Shown here: piece by piece, positions 1-6,619 of the stretch
How positions within the stretch are numbered: the first letter of the stretch is position 1
Layout of the letters: every line of letters starts with the position of its first letter
Translations under genes and position numbers: made by a program
Source of the DNA: Dorea sp.
GTDB taxonomy: Bacteria > Bacillota_A > Clostridia > Lachnospirales > Lachnospiraceae
Assembly: GCA_016295505.1 (NCBI GenBank)
Contig: JAEDLC010000042.1
Coordinates: 1-14,464 of the forward strand
Reading direction: 5' to 3'
DNA: 14,464 nt
The notes under the pieces: generated by a model
What the model saw: only the letters and a program-made list of their open reading frames with translations
Database searches by the model: none
Told to the model about the DNA's origin: nothing

Positions 1-63
1 TTTTTCTTATTTTCTCTTTTTTTCTCATAATTCCGTCAATAATTTCGTATATGATCCTGTCAT

Positions 64-1380
64 CTATCGGTGGCTGACATACCACCGATACATTCCAATT
101 GACATGACAAGACATATGCTCTCTGCTATCACAGGTGCCCACCAGATAGCTTCTCCGCCAAATATCGCAGTCAGAAAGACGAGACTGGCAACCAGTGCGA
201 TCAGACTTCTTGTCAGGGATATCGCTGTCGCAAATCCCGCCTTCTCCACGGATGTAAAATATCCGCCGATCACCACATTGTATCCCGCAAGCAGGAACGA
301 CAGAATAAAGATCCGGAATACCCTGACTGAATATTCTGCCAGCACACTCTCTTTGGCATCCAGGAACAATGACACGATTCCCCCTGCGCCCAGATAACAT
401 CCAAGCACCGCAACAACCGATCCTGCTGCCGCTGCTGCCAGACCATATTTCAGAAGCTTTTTATATTTCTTCGGTTCATTCTTTCCATAATAATAGCTGA
501 TCAGAGGTTGCGATCCCTGTGCAATACCCGCCATAGACATCACAACGATCGTATTTACATAAGAGATGATCGTATAGCTTACCAGTGCATATTCTCCGAT
601 ATAACGCAAAATCGCCTGATTAAAAAAGAAGATGATAATACCGCTGGAAAACTCTGTCACCCCGGAAGACATTCCGTTGCGGATCTGACGTCCGACGACC
701 GAGATCTGAAACTCAAACTTCGCAAACCTTATCGTTCCCTTCGGCCCCAGGAAATGCCACAGATACAGAACAATCACAGACACCTGCGAGATTCCGGTTG
801 CCAGTGCAGCCCCACGCACTCCCCAGTGCCATGCCATCACCATCAGATAATCCAGGATACAATTCAGCACTGCGCCTAATGTAACATATATTGTGGCAAG
901 CTTTGGATATCCATCCGTCTTGATCAAAGTTTCGAATGAATAAGACAAGGTATATGCCATCGCAAACGGAGCGATTGTACCGATATATTCCTTTGCGTAT
1001 GGAAGGATAATGTCGGTTGCCCCAAGGAATCTGGCAAATGGCTCCAGAAACGTCAGTACAAGTGTCGTGATCAGTACCGAAAGCACACACAGTACCACCA
1101 CATTCTGCGTAAAGAATTCATTTGCCTTCTTACGATTCCCCTGCCCCAGCAGGATCGCTACAATCGTTGAGTTCCCCACCGCAAACAGGATCGATATGGA
1201 AAACAGTCCCGTCGTAAACGGCATAGAGATGTTCACCGCTGTCAGCGCAACTTCCGATACCCCTCTGGCAACAAAGATTCCGTCTACCATCGTATACAGC
1301 GAAAAGACCCACTGCGCAATAATAGATGGAATAATAAACTTCAAAAAATCACCTTTCAAAGACTTTCCTTCAAGTCTCAC
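64..1380 (-). CDS. MATE family multidrug/cation antiporter
   Basis: Integral membrane exporter of the MATE superfamily, expected to expel drugs or metabolites across the cytoplasmic membrane using a cation gradient. The 438-residue product has the family's usual length and about twelve hydrophobic segments. The N-terminal repeat carries the family-like stretch MVDGIFVARGVSEVALTAVN, and SQPLISYYYG resembles the matching loop of the second half. I place the start at the GTG at 1380: AGAGAGG lies 7 bases upstream, while the in-frame extension to 1476 would run through the promoter and operator. It is transcribed divergently from a MerR-type regulator with an operator between them, so ligand-induced efflux is likely. 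The substrate cannot be read from sequence. The family call is firm and the GTG start is probable. Confidence 0.93.
   Translation of the reverse strand: MRLEGKSLKGDFLKFIIPSIIAQWVFSLYTMVDGIFVARGVSEVALTAVNISMPFTTGLFSISILFAVGNSTIVAILLGQGNRKKANEFFTQNVVVLCVLSVLITTLVLTFLEPFARFLGATDIILPYAKEYIGTIAPFAMAYTLSYSFETLIKTDGYPKLATIYVTLGAVLNCILDYLMVMAWHWGVRGAALATGISQVSVIVLYLWHFLGPKGTIRFAKFEFQISVVGRQIRNGMSSGVTEFSSGIIIFFFNQAILRYIGEYALVSYTIISYVNTIVVMSMAGIAQGSQPLISYYYGKNEPKKYKKLLKYGLAAAAAGSVVAVLGCYLGAGGIVSLFLDAKESVLAEYSVRVFRIFILSFLLAGYNVVIGGYFTSVEKAGFATAISLTRSLIALVASLVFLTAIFGGEAIWWAPVIAESICLVMSIGMYRWYVSHR
65..90. repeat. 9-bp inverted repeat at the MATE 3' end
   Basis: TATCGGTGG at 65-73 and CCACCGATA at 82-90 form a perfect 9-bp stem with an 8-base loop, overlapping the last codons and stop of the MATE gene. 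No U-run follows on the minus strand, so it is not a canonical intrinsic terminator. It may protect the 3' end of the mRNA or be incidental. Confidence 0.5.
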
Positions 1381-1424
1381 ACTAAAACCTCTCTTCTGCT
1401 CTTTTTTCTTCCCCCTCAGTCTAA

Positions 1425-1445
1425 ACCTTGGTATAATACTAAGGT
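1425..1445. promoter_or_regulatory. MerR-type operator palindrome
   Basis: A 21-bp palindrome centred on 1435 has outer arms ACCTT/AAGGT and inner arms GTAT/ATAC around a single central base; only one symmetric pair of positions (1430/1440) fails to match. It sits between the divergent MATE and MerR genes, inside the MATE promoter spacer and over the -10 of the regulator gene, so one bound dimer could control both directions. Confidence 0.8.
1429..1437 (+). promoter_or_regulatory. Extended -10 promoter of the merR-family gene
   Basis: TGGTATAAT is an extended -10 (TGn plus a perfect TATAAT) on the plus strand with no convincing -35 upstream. It lies within the operator palindrome, which predicts autorepression of the regulator. 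Transcription would begin near 1444, giving a leader of about 50 bases. Confidence 0.6.
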
Positions 1446-1492
1446 CAAGAACATATTTTAGATTTAAAAAATACATGAAAGGATCGCATGCA

Positions 1493-2293
1493 ATGAAACA
1501 ATTCTACAAAATCGGCGAGATTTCCAAATTATATAACATAGGTCCGGATTCTCTTCGCTACTACGAAAAGCTGGGGCTTCTGACTCCATGCCGAGGCACC
1601 AATGATTATCGTCTGTATACGCTCAATGATCTCTGGCGTCTGAACGTCATCCGCGATCTTCGGAAACTGGGATTTCCAATGGAAAAGATTCAGGAATATA
1701 TGGAGGCCAGAACCATAGATAACACTCATAAACTTCTCGAGGAAGAACTCGCTGTCATTGAAGACCGTATTCTGGAACTGAAAGAGCTCCATGAAAATGT
1801 TACCGAACGCCTTCATACACTGGAAGAAGCAGTCAGTCAGCCTCTCGGCATCGTTCAGCAAAAAGAATTTCCGGCACGGAGGTGTCATATGATCCATCAT
1901 CCTTTTCACACAGACGAGGAGATGGATATGCTGATCAAGCAATTACTGAACAAAGACAAAAAGAATCTGTACATCATCGGAAATAACCGGATCGGATCCC
2001 TGCTGCCGCTTGATCAGGCCAGTACCGGTCAGTACCAGAATTATGAAGGTGCTTTTATCATCGATTCAAAAGGATCGTCTGTATTTGACGCCGGAACTTA
2101 TCTTTCGGTCTGCTATCACGGAGATTCTCACCAGCATCAGACCTATTATCCGCTCATGGTTGATTATGCCTCTGCGCATCAGCTCCGATTCGACGGACCG
2201 ATACTGGAGCTTCTGTGGATCGACATTCATCAGTCCGCCAATGTATCCGAGCACATTACCGAACTTCAGGTGAAAGTCTGCCCGGAATCATAG
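1493..2293 (+). CDS. MerR family transcriptional regulator with C-terminal effector-binding domain
   Basis: One-component DNA-binding regulator of 266 residues. Residues 3-70 form the MerR winged helix-turn-helix (FYKIGEISKLYNIGPDSLRY, then YEKLGLL and YRLYTLNDLWRLNVI). A long charged helix at about 75-120 is the dimerisation coiled coil. The rest, from about LGIVQQKEFPARR onward, is consistent with a GyrI-like or BltR-like small-molecule-binding domain. The ATG at 1493 is preceded by AAAGGA 9 bases away; an in-frame ATG at 1475 is less well placed. There is no metal-binding cysteine pattern of the MerR/CueR type, so an organic ligand is more likely than a metal. Its divergent neighbour is a MATE exporter, which it probably activates through the intervening palindrome. 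Confidence 0.92.
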   Translation: MKQFYKIGEISKLYNIGPDSLRYYEKLGLLTPCRGTNDYRLYTLNDLWRLNVIRDLRKLGFPMEKIQEYMEARTIDNTHKLLEEELAVIEDRILELKELHENVTERLHTLEEAVSQPLGIVQQKEFPARRCHMIHHPFHTDEEMDMLIKQLLNKDKKNLYIIGNNRIGSLLPLDQASTGQYQNYEGAFIIDSKGSSVFDAGTYLSVCYHGDSHQHQTYYPLMVDYASAHQLRFDGPILELLWIDIHQSANVSEHITELQVKVCPES

Positions 2294-2296
2294 AGT

Positions 2297-2349
2297 AAAA
2301 AACAGCAGGGATACGTCCCGGAATCTGCATTTTCCGGTCGTATCCCTGC
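2297..2349 (-). terminator. Intrinsic terminator of the glnA-dapL operon, shared with merR
   Basis: GCAGGGATACG (2305-2315) pairs with CGTATCCCTGC (2339-2349), and an inner CCGGA/TCCGG pair (2318-2322, 2333-2337) extends the stem. On the minus strand it is followed by G and six U residues (2302-2297), so it mainly ends dapL-side transcription. It begins 11 bases after the merR stop and may also end that convergent transcript, although the plus side lacks a strong U-run. Confidence 0.88.
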
Positions 2350-2383
2350 CATATTCTCTTATCTTGTGTCCTCTGTATATGCT

Positions 2384-3598
2384 CTACATGCGTTTGATTC
2401 TTTCAATTGCAGCGACTGTATTCTCATGGGAACCGAATGCTGTCAGTCGGAAATATCCTTCTCCGCTTGGTCCGAATCCAGAGCCAGGAGTTCCGACTAC
2501 ATTGGCCTTATCCAGCAGATAATCGAAGAAATCCCAGGAAGTCATACCCTTTGGAGTCTCCAGCCAGATATACGGAGCATTGACTCCGCCGGATACATTG
2601 TATCCTGCATCTTTCAGACCTTCTTTGATAATCTTTGCATTATTCATATAGTATGCAACCTGTTCCTTCAGCTGCGCCTTACCTTCCTCAGAATATACTG
2701 CCTCACCGGCTTTCTGAACAATGTATGGAGCTCCGTTATACTTTGTACCGTGACGTCTTGCCCACAGAGAGTGAAGCGTTACATCGCCGTCTTTCAGATC
2801 CTTCGGAATAATGGTTGCGCCAAGTCTTACACCTGTAAATCCGGCATTCTTGGAAAAGCTCCGAAGCTCGATTGCACAGGTTCTGGCTCCTTCACATTCA
2901 TAGATGGAATGAGGAACATCTTCTTCTGAGATATATGCTTCGTATGCTGCATCATAGATGATCACTGCACCAACCTTATTGGCATAATCCACCCATTCCT
3001 GAAGCTGTGCTTTTGTAATCGTGGAGCCGGTCGGATTATTCGGGAAACACAGATAGATGATATCCGGTGTCTCTTTCGGAAGTTCCGGTGCAAAATTGGT
3101 TGCTTTCGTACATGGCATGTAGATCACATCACTCCATGTCTCTGCTGCCGGATCATATGTTCCGGTACGTCCTGCCATAACATTTGTGTCCACATAGACC
3201 GGATACACCGGATCACATACCGCGATCTTATTGTCTCTTGAGAAAATCTCCTGAATATTTCCGGAATCTCCCTTTGCTCCGTCTGAGATAAAGATCTCAT
3301 CTGCCTGAATGTCGCATCCTCTTGCCTGAAAATCATTCTTTGCCATCGCACTTCTTAAGAACTCATATCCAAGATCCGGCGCATATCCACGAAATGTCTC
3401 TGCGTGTGCCATCTCTTCTACTGCACTGTGGAGCGCATCAATAATCACCGGAGCAAGTGGCTGTGTTACATCACCGATACTCAGTCGGATAATATCCTTC
3501 TCCGGATGTGCCGCCTGATATTCTCGCTGTTTTCTTGCAACCGTTGAAAACAAATAACTTCCTGGTAATTTCAGATAATCCTGATTCACTTTAAACAT
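2384..3598 (-). CDS. dapL: LL-diaminopimelate aminotransferase
   Basis: PLP-dependent class I/II aminotransferase that converts tetrahydrodipicolinate plus glutamate to LL-diaminopimelate and 2-oxoglutarate in one step, bypassing the succinylase or acetylase routes to lysine and peptidoglycan DAP. The 404-residue product is close to the usual DapL length. RLSIGDVTQPLAP at 38-50, GYAPDLGYEFLR near 71-82, the substrate/PLP segment FPNNPTGS at about 185-192 and the Schiff-base lysine K250 in SFSKNAGFTGVRLG are visible. The start has AGAAGGAG a few bases upstream. It follows dapF by 22 bases; the two catalyse consecutive steps, which strengthens the DapL call over a generic aminotransferase. Confidence 0.95.
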   Translation of the reverse strand: MFKVNQDYLKLPGSYLFSTVARKQREYQAAHPEKDIIRLSIGDVTQPLAPVIIDALHSAVEEMAHAETFRGYAPDLGYEFLRSAMAKNDFQARGCDIQADEIFISDGAKGDSGNIQEIFSRDNKIAVCDPVYPVYVDTNVMAGRTGTYDPAAETWSDVIYMPCTKATNFAPELPKETPDIIYLCFPNNPTGSTITKAQLQEWVDYANKVGAVIIYDAAYEAYISEEDVPHSIYECEGARTCAIELRSFSKNAGFTGVRLGATIIPKDLKDGDVTLHSLWARRHGTKYNGAPYIVQKAGEAVYSEEGKAQLKEQVAYYMNNAKIIKEGLKDAGYNVSGGVNAPYIWLETPKGMTSWDFFDYLLDKANVVGTPGSGFGPSGEGYFRLTAFGSHENTVAAIERIKRM

Positions 3599-3620
3599 CT
3601 GTTCTTCTCCTTCTCTTTGT

Positions 3621-4475
3621 TTATTTTCCGAAACCTATGCCCGTAATATCTATTTCACCGTCAAACACCGTCGTTGCCGGACCTGTCATATAGACTTTAT
3701 CCTTCTCCCTGTCCCACTCGATCTGCAGATCTCCGCCCAACAGACGAACCGTGACCTTCTCTTCCGTAAGTCCGTTCAGAACACTCGCCACTGCTACCGC
3801 GCATGCTCCGGTTCCACATGCCATAGTTTCGCCGGAACCTCTTTCCCACACACGCATCTCCAGTGTATGTCTGTCAATAAACTTTACAAATTCTGTATTG
3901 ATTCGATTCGGAAAACGCTCATGATTCTCAAACAACGGCCCAATTCTCTCAATATCCAGATCCTGAATCTGATCCATATACACGACTGCATGTGGATTAC
4001 CCATCGATACACCCGTCATGCGGTATTCCATCCGTCCTGCCACGATCGGTTCATTGACCACCATGTCTCCCTCTGCCAGGATCGGAATACATTCCGGCTT
4101 CAGGATGGGACTTCCCATATCTACTTTTACCAGTGCAACTTTTCCGTCCTGCACAGTCAGATCCAGATATTTGATGCCTCCCAGTGTTTCCACTGAGATC
4201 TGTGTCTGATCTGTCAATCCATAGTCATATACATATTTTGCCACACAGCGTATGCCGTTTCCGCACATCTCACCGCGGGATCCATCTGCATTATACATTT
4301 CCATCTCAAAATCAGCGACCTCAGACGGATTAATCAGAATCAATCCATCTGAACCAATTCCAAAATGCCGGTCACTCACATACTTTGCCACTTCGGACGG
4401 ATTCTCTATCTTTTCCTGAAATCCATTGACATAGACATAATCATTACCTAAGCCATGCATTTTCGTAAATTTCAT
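3621..4475 (-). CDS. dapF: Diaminopimelate epimerase
   Basis: Cofactor-independent epimerase that converts LL-DAP to meso-DAP, the cross-linking residue of peptidoglycan and the direct lysine precursor. The 284 residues match the family. Both catalytic cysteines are present in their motifs: C71 in ADGSRGEMCGNGIRC and C220 in ERGSGETMACGTGACAVAVA. MKFTKMHGLGNDY is the standard N-terminus, and GSDGLI (41-46) and SMGNPHAVV (157-165) are also conserved. The ATG is preceded by AAGGAG-like sequence. It lies 20 bases after the ANTAR gene and 22 bases before dapL, so it is almost certainly co-transcribed with them. Confidence 0.97.
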   Translation of the reverse strand: MKFTKMHGLGNDYVYVNGFQEKIENPSEVAKYVSDRHFGIGSDGLILINPSEVADFEMEMYNADGSRGEMCGNGIRCVAKYVYDYGLTDQTQISVETLGGIKYLDLTVQDGKVALVKVDMGSPILKPECIPILAEGDMVVNEPIVAGRMEYRMTGVSMGNPHAVVYMDQIQDLDIERIGPLFENHERFPNRINTEFVKFIDRHTLEMRVWERGSGETMACGTGACAVAVASVLNGLTEEKVTVRLLGGDLQIEWDREKDKVYMTGPATTVFDGEIDITGIGFGK

Positions 4476-4495
4476 ATCCTTCGTTCTCCTTTTTC

Positions 4496-5044
4496 CTATT
4501 CATTCATAATGCTTAACACCATTTCTGCTGTCTCTACCATATTCGTACCACTATCCATGCTATGCTTCTGAAGATATCTGTGTGCTTCTCCTTCTGACAT
4601 ATTGTTACGGGCCATCAGTAATTCCTTCGCCTTTTTTATCAGTTCCTGCTGCTCGGGATTGCGATTTTTCTTTTCCTGCTTACGTTTTTTTCTCCTTCGT
4701 TCTACCGTTCTGAGCATCATATCCATAGTATTCAGAAGATCATATACTTTGATCGGCATCGACAGACCTATAACACCTTCTATAGAGCCTTCGCTCCATT
4801 TGGCTGGTGATGCGATCAACAATATCTCAAACGAATCCGGAAGATATTCTCTGAGTTCCGTATACATCATATCTTTCAGCTTATAGCCACATACCACAAC
4901 TCCCCCATCAACTGTATCAGCATAGTGCATGATCTGCGCTCCGGTTGTACATACACCAATGACATCAATGCCACCTCGGACTAACAGGTTGCGAATATTG
5001 GCTGCATTATCTTTGTTTGGAAATCCAACGATAACACCAGTCAA
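4496..5044 (-). CDS. ANTAR-domain RNA-binding regulator with degenerate receiver domain
   Basis: Putative transcription antitermination regulator of 182 residues. Residues about 1-115 have a receiver-like fold (VIVGFPNKDNAANIRNLL, then GGVVVCGYKL) but lack the acidic pair after strand 1 and the phospho-acceptor Asp after strand 3, so it is probably not phosphorylated. A very basic linker (RRRKKRKQEKK) leads to an ANTAR domain at about 130-181: IKKAKELLMARNNMSEGEAH, RYLQKHSMDSGTNMVETAEMV. ANTAR domains bind paired RNA hairpins and relieve termination. The start is TTG at 5044, supported by GGAGGT 7-8 bases upstream; no ATG fits. It lies 41 bases downstream of glnA, a position where clostridia are known to carry a nitrogen-responsive ANTAR regulator (NitR-like), so its target may include its own operon leader. 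Confidence 0.9.
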   Translation of the reverse strand: MTGVIVGFPNKDNAANIRNLLVRGGIDVIGVCTTGAQIMHYADTVDGGVVVCGYKLKDMMYTELREYLPDSFEILLIASPAKWSEGSIEGVIGLSMPIKVYDLLNTMDMMLRTVERRRKKRKQEKKNRNPEQQELIKKAKELLMARNNMSEGEAHRYLQKHSMDSGTNMVETAEMVLSIMNE

Positions 5045-5085
5045 ACTGACACCTCCTCGTTATCCTCTGTCCTTGCGATCTAAAA

Positions 5086-6417
5086 CTATAACAGATGCAG
5101 ATATTTACTGAGTTCCCATTCTGTCACCTGACCCCGGTACTCCTGATATTCCCTGGTCTTTGCCTCAATATATTTTCTGGATAAGTCTTCTCCCAGAACC
5201 TCCTGAATGTATGCGTCCTTTTCAAATTCTCTGGCCGCCTCGTTCAGACTTCGTGGAAGCTTGTCGATACCGAATATTTTCCGCTCCTCTTCTGTCATTT
5301 CATAGATGTTACGATTGACACTCTTCGGAGGCATGATCCCCTGCCGGATTCCATCAATTCCTGCTGCCAGGCAGACCGCCAGCGCAAGATAAGGATTGGC
5401 AGACGGATCCGGACTGCGAAGTTCCACTCTTGTGTACTCTCCTCTGCTTCCCGGGATGCGGATCAGCGGTGTCCTGTTCTTTTCTGACCATGCAATATAC
5501 ACAGGCGCTTCATATCCGGGAGTCAGACGTTTATATGAATTCACGATCGGATTCGTAATAAATGTGATTGCCTTCATATGTTTCATAATTCCGCCAATGA
5601 AACAGTACGCTTCCTTACTGAGCCCATGCTCATCTTTGGCATCCTGAAAGATATTAATGCCGTCTCTGCTGAGAGACATATTGATATGCATACCGGAACC
5701 ATTGATTCCATACTTCGGCTTCGGCATAAACGTCGCGTGTAATCCATGACGTTTTGCAATCGTTTTAACGACCAGTTTAAATGTCATGATATTATCTGCT
5801 GTTGTCAGTGCCTCATCATAACGAAAATCTATTTCATGCTGTGCAGGTGCCGCTTCATGATGGGAAGATTCAATCTCATATCCCATCTCTTCCAGCGTCA
5901 GAACCATATCACGTCTTGCATTCTCTCCCAGATCCAGAGGTCCCAGGTCAAAATATCCCGCGCTTTCATGAGAAAGCGTAGTCGGAAGTCCATCATCATC
6001 TGTATGAAACAGGAAAAATTCACATTCGGGTCCGACATTAAACTCATATCCCATCTCTCTGACATCTTTAATGACTTTCTTCAATATATATCTCGGATCA
6101 CTTTCAAAAGGTGTTCCGTCCTGTTTATACACGTCACAGATCAGTCTCGCAACCTTTCCCTGCTGAGGTCTCCATGGAAAGATCTCAAAGGTATTCAGAT
6201 CCGGATGCAGATACATATCAGACTCTTCCACTCTTGCGAATCCTTCAATGGAAGAACCATCAAACATGATCTGGTTGTCCAGAGCCTTCTCCAGCTGACT
6301 GGATGTTATCGCAATATTCTTCATTGTTCCGAAAATGTCTGTAAACTGCAGACGAATAAACCCGACATCTTCTTCCTCGACGATCCTTAAAATATCCTCT
6401 CTTGTGTAATTATTCAT
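5086..6417 (-). CDS. glnA: Glutamine synthetase, type I alpha
   Basis: Dodecameric cytoplasmic enzyme making glutamine from glutamate, ammonia and ATP, the main entry of ammonium into metabolism. At 443 residues it has GSI-alpha length, and I see no adenylylation-site tyrosine loop of the beta type. Visible motifs are FDGSSIEGFARVEESDM (52-68), GPECEFFLF with metal-ligand glutamates near 131 and 133, SSHHEAAPAQHEIDF (184-198), KYGINGSGMHINMSL (235-249) and RIPGSRGEYTRVELRSPDPS (320-339). The last is the active-site region with the arginine and glutamates that in GSI-alpha enzymes also mediate glutamine feedback. GGAGG lies 8 bases before the ATG. It is the first gene of a four-gene operon, has a consensus promoter and a leader hairpin, and is followed by its likely regulator. 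Confidence 0.97.
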   Translation of the reverse strand: MNNYTREDILRIVEEEDVGFIRLQFTDIFGTMKNIAITSSQLEKALDNQIMFDGSSIEGFARVEESDMYLHPDLNTFEIFPWRPQQGKVARLICDVYKQDGTPFESDPRYILKKVIKDVREMGYEFNVGPECEFFLFHTDDDGLPTTLSHESAGYFDLGPLDLGENARRDMVLTLEEMGYEIESSHHEAAPAQHEIDFRYDEALTTADNIMTFKLVVKTIAKRHGLHATFMPKPKYGINGSGMHINMSLSRDGINIFQDAKDEHGLSKEAYCFIGGIMKHMKAITFITNPIVNSYKRLTPGYEAPVYIAWSEKNRTPLIRIPGSRGEYTRVELRSPDPSANPYLALAVCLAAGIDGIRQGIMPPKSVNRNIYEMTEEERKIFGIDKLPRSLNEAAREFEKDAYIQEVLGEDLSRKYIEAKTREYQEYRGQVTEWELSKYLHLL

Positions 6418-6434
6418 TACCTGTACCTCCGTGT

Positions 6435-6479
6435 AAAGATAAAAATGGGCGCTCTCATACCACTGATGAAACCGCCATT
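6435..6479 (-). terminator. Terminator-like hairpin in the glnA leader (candidate attenuator)
   Basis: Read on the minus strand, the left arm AAUGGCGGUUUCAU (6479-6466) pairs with AUGAGAGCGCCCAUU (6458-6444) around the loop CAGUGGU. The stem has 13 pairs, one G/G mismatch and one bulged C. Uridines run directly from the stem base (6445-6441), then a further U-rich stretch to 6435. It lies between the transcription start (about 6489) and the ribosome binding site (6430-6426), so termination here would block the whole operon. Because the operon encodes an ANTAR protein, antitermination is a natural reading. The usual second ANTAR hairpin is not evident, as only about ten bases precede this stem. 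Confidence 0.62.
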
Positions 6480-6495
6480 GATTTAATCCTTTTAA

Positions 6496-6524
6496 ATTAT
6501 AATTAGAAAAAGTTACTTTGTCAA
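6496..6524 (-). promoter_or_regulatory. glnA operon promoter, perfect sigma-A consensus
   Basis: TTGACA (6524-6519), a 17-base spacer and TATAAT (6501-6496) on the minus strand match the housekeeping consensus exactly. Transcription should begin near 6489, about 72 bases before the glnA start. A promoter this strong in front of a controlled gene suggests that regulation acts after initiation or by repression. Confidence 0.9.
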
Positions 6525-6535
6525 TCTGAATCCTG

Positions 6536-6564
6536 TTGAAAAACCGACTGCACTCTGTTAAAAT
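6536..6564 (+). promoter_or_regulatory. pduL promoter
   Basis: TTGAAA (6536-6541), 17 bases, then TAAAAT (6559-6564) preceded by TGT (extended -10) on the plus strand. Its -35 is only 11 bases from the -35 of the divergent glnA promoter (6519-6524), so polymerases may interfere with each other or share a regulator. Confidence 0.8.
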
Positions 6565-6619
6565 AAGAGAAGTTGTACATCATAATAAACACTATGTGAA
6601 AGAGAGGCAGAATAATAAC

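Larger units (their letters stand above)
1418..1448 (-). promoter_or_regulatory. MATE promoter with elongated 19-bp spacer
   Basis: On the minus strand TTGACC (1448-1443) serves as -35 and TAGACT (1423-1418) as -10, separated by exactly 19 bases. Spacers of 19-20 bp are typical of promoters activated by MerR-family proteins, which distort the DNA to realign the two boxes. The palindrome at 1425-1445 fills this spacer. The boxes are read directly; activation by the adjacent MerR protein is inferred. Confidence 0.75.

Noticed and set aside
1..73. Possible beginning of another minus-strand gene past the MATE stop (open frame with IIYEIIDG, and an ATG at 28 reading MRKKEKIRK)
   Set aside because: Only a few codons are visible, the ribosome binding site is weak (GGA 3 bases before the ATG), and A-rich sequence gives such frames by chance. 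It cannot be judged without sequence to the left.
65..90. Hairpin at the MATE stop as an intrinsic terminator
   Set aside because: On the minus strand it is followed by GATGACAGG rather than U residues.
1381..1476. In-frame N-terminal extension of the MATE protein to 1476
   Set aside because: It would be translated from DNA upstream of, and through, the promoter and operator at 1418-1448. The residues are basic and unlike the family, whereas the GTG at 1380 has a good ribosome binding site.
1010..1492. Upstream extension of the MerR frame on the plus strand
   Set aside because: It runs antisense through the MATE coding region and the intergenic operator; the MerR fold begins at the ATG at 1493 with its own ribosome binding site.
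5746..6390. Long plus-strand open frame of about 214 codons opposite glnA
   Set aside because: It is antisense to a clearly conserved enzyme, its product has no recognisable motif, and no ribosome binding site supports it. Mirror frames of this kind recur opposite the other genes here (MATE, dapL, iorA) for the same reason.
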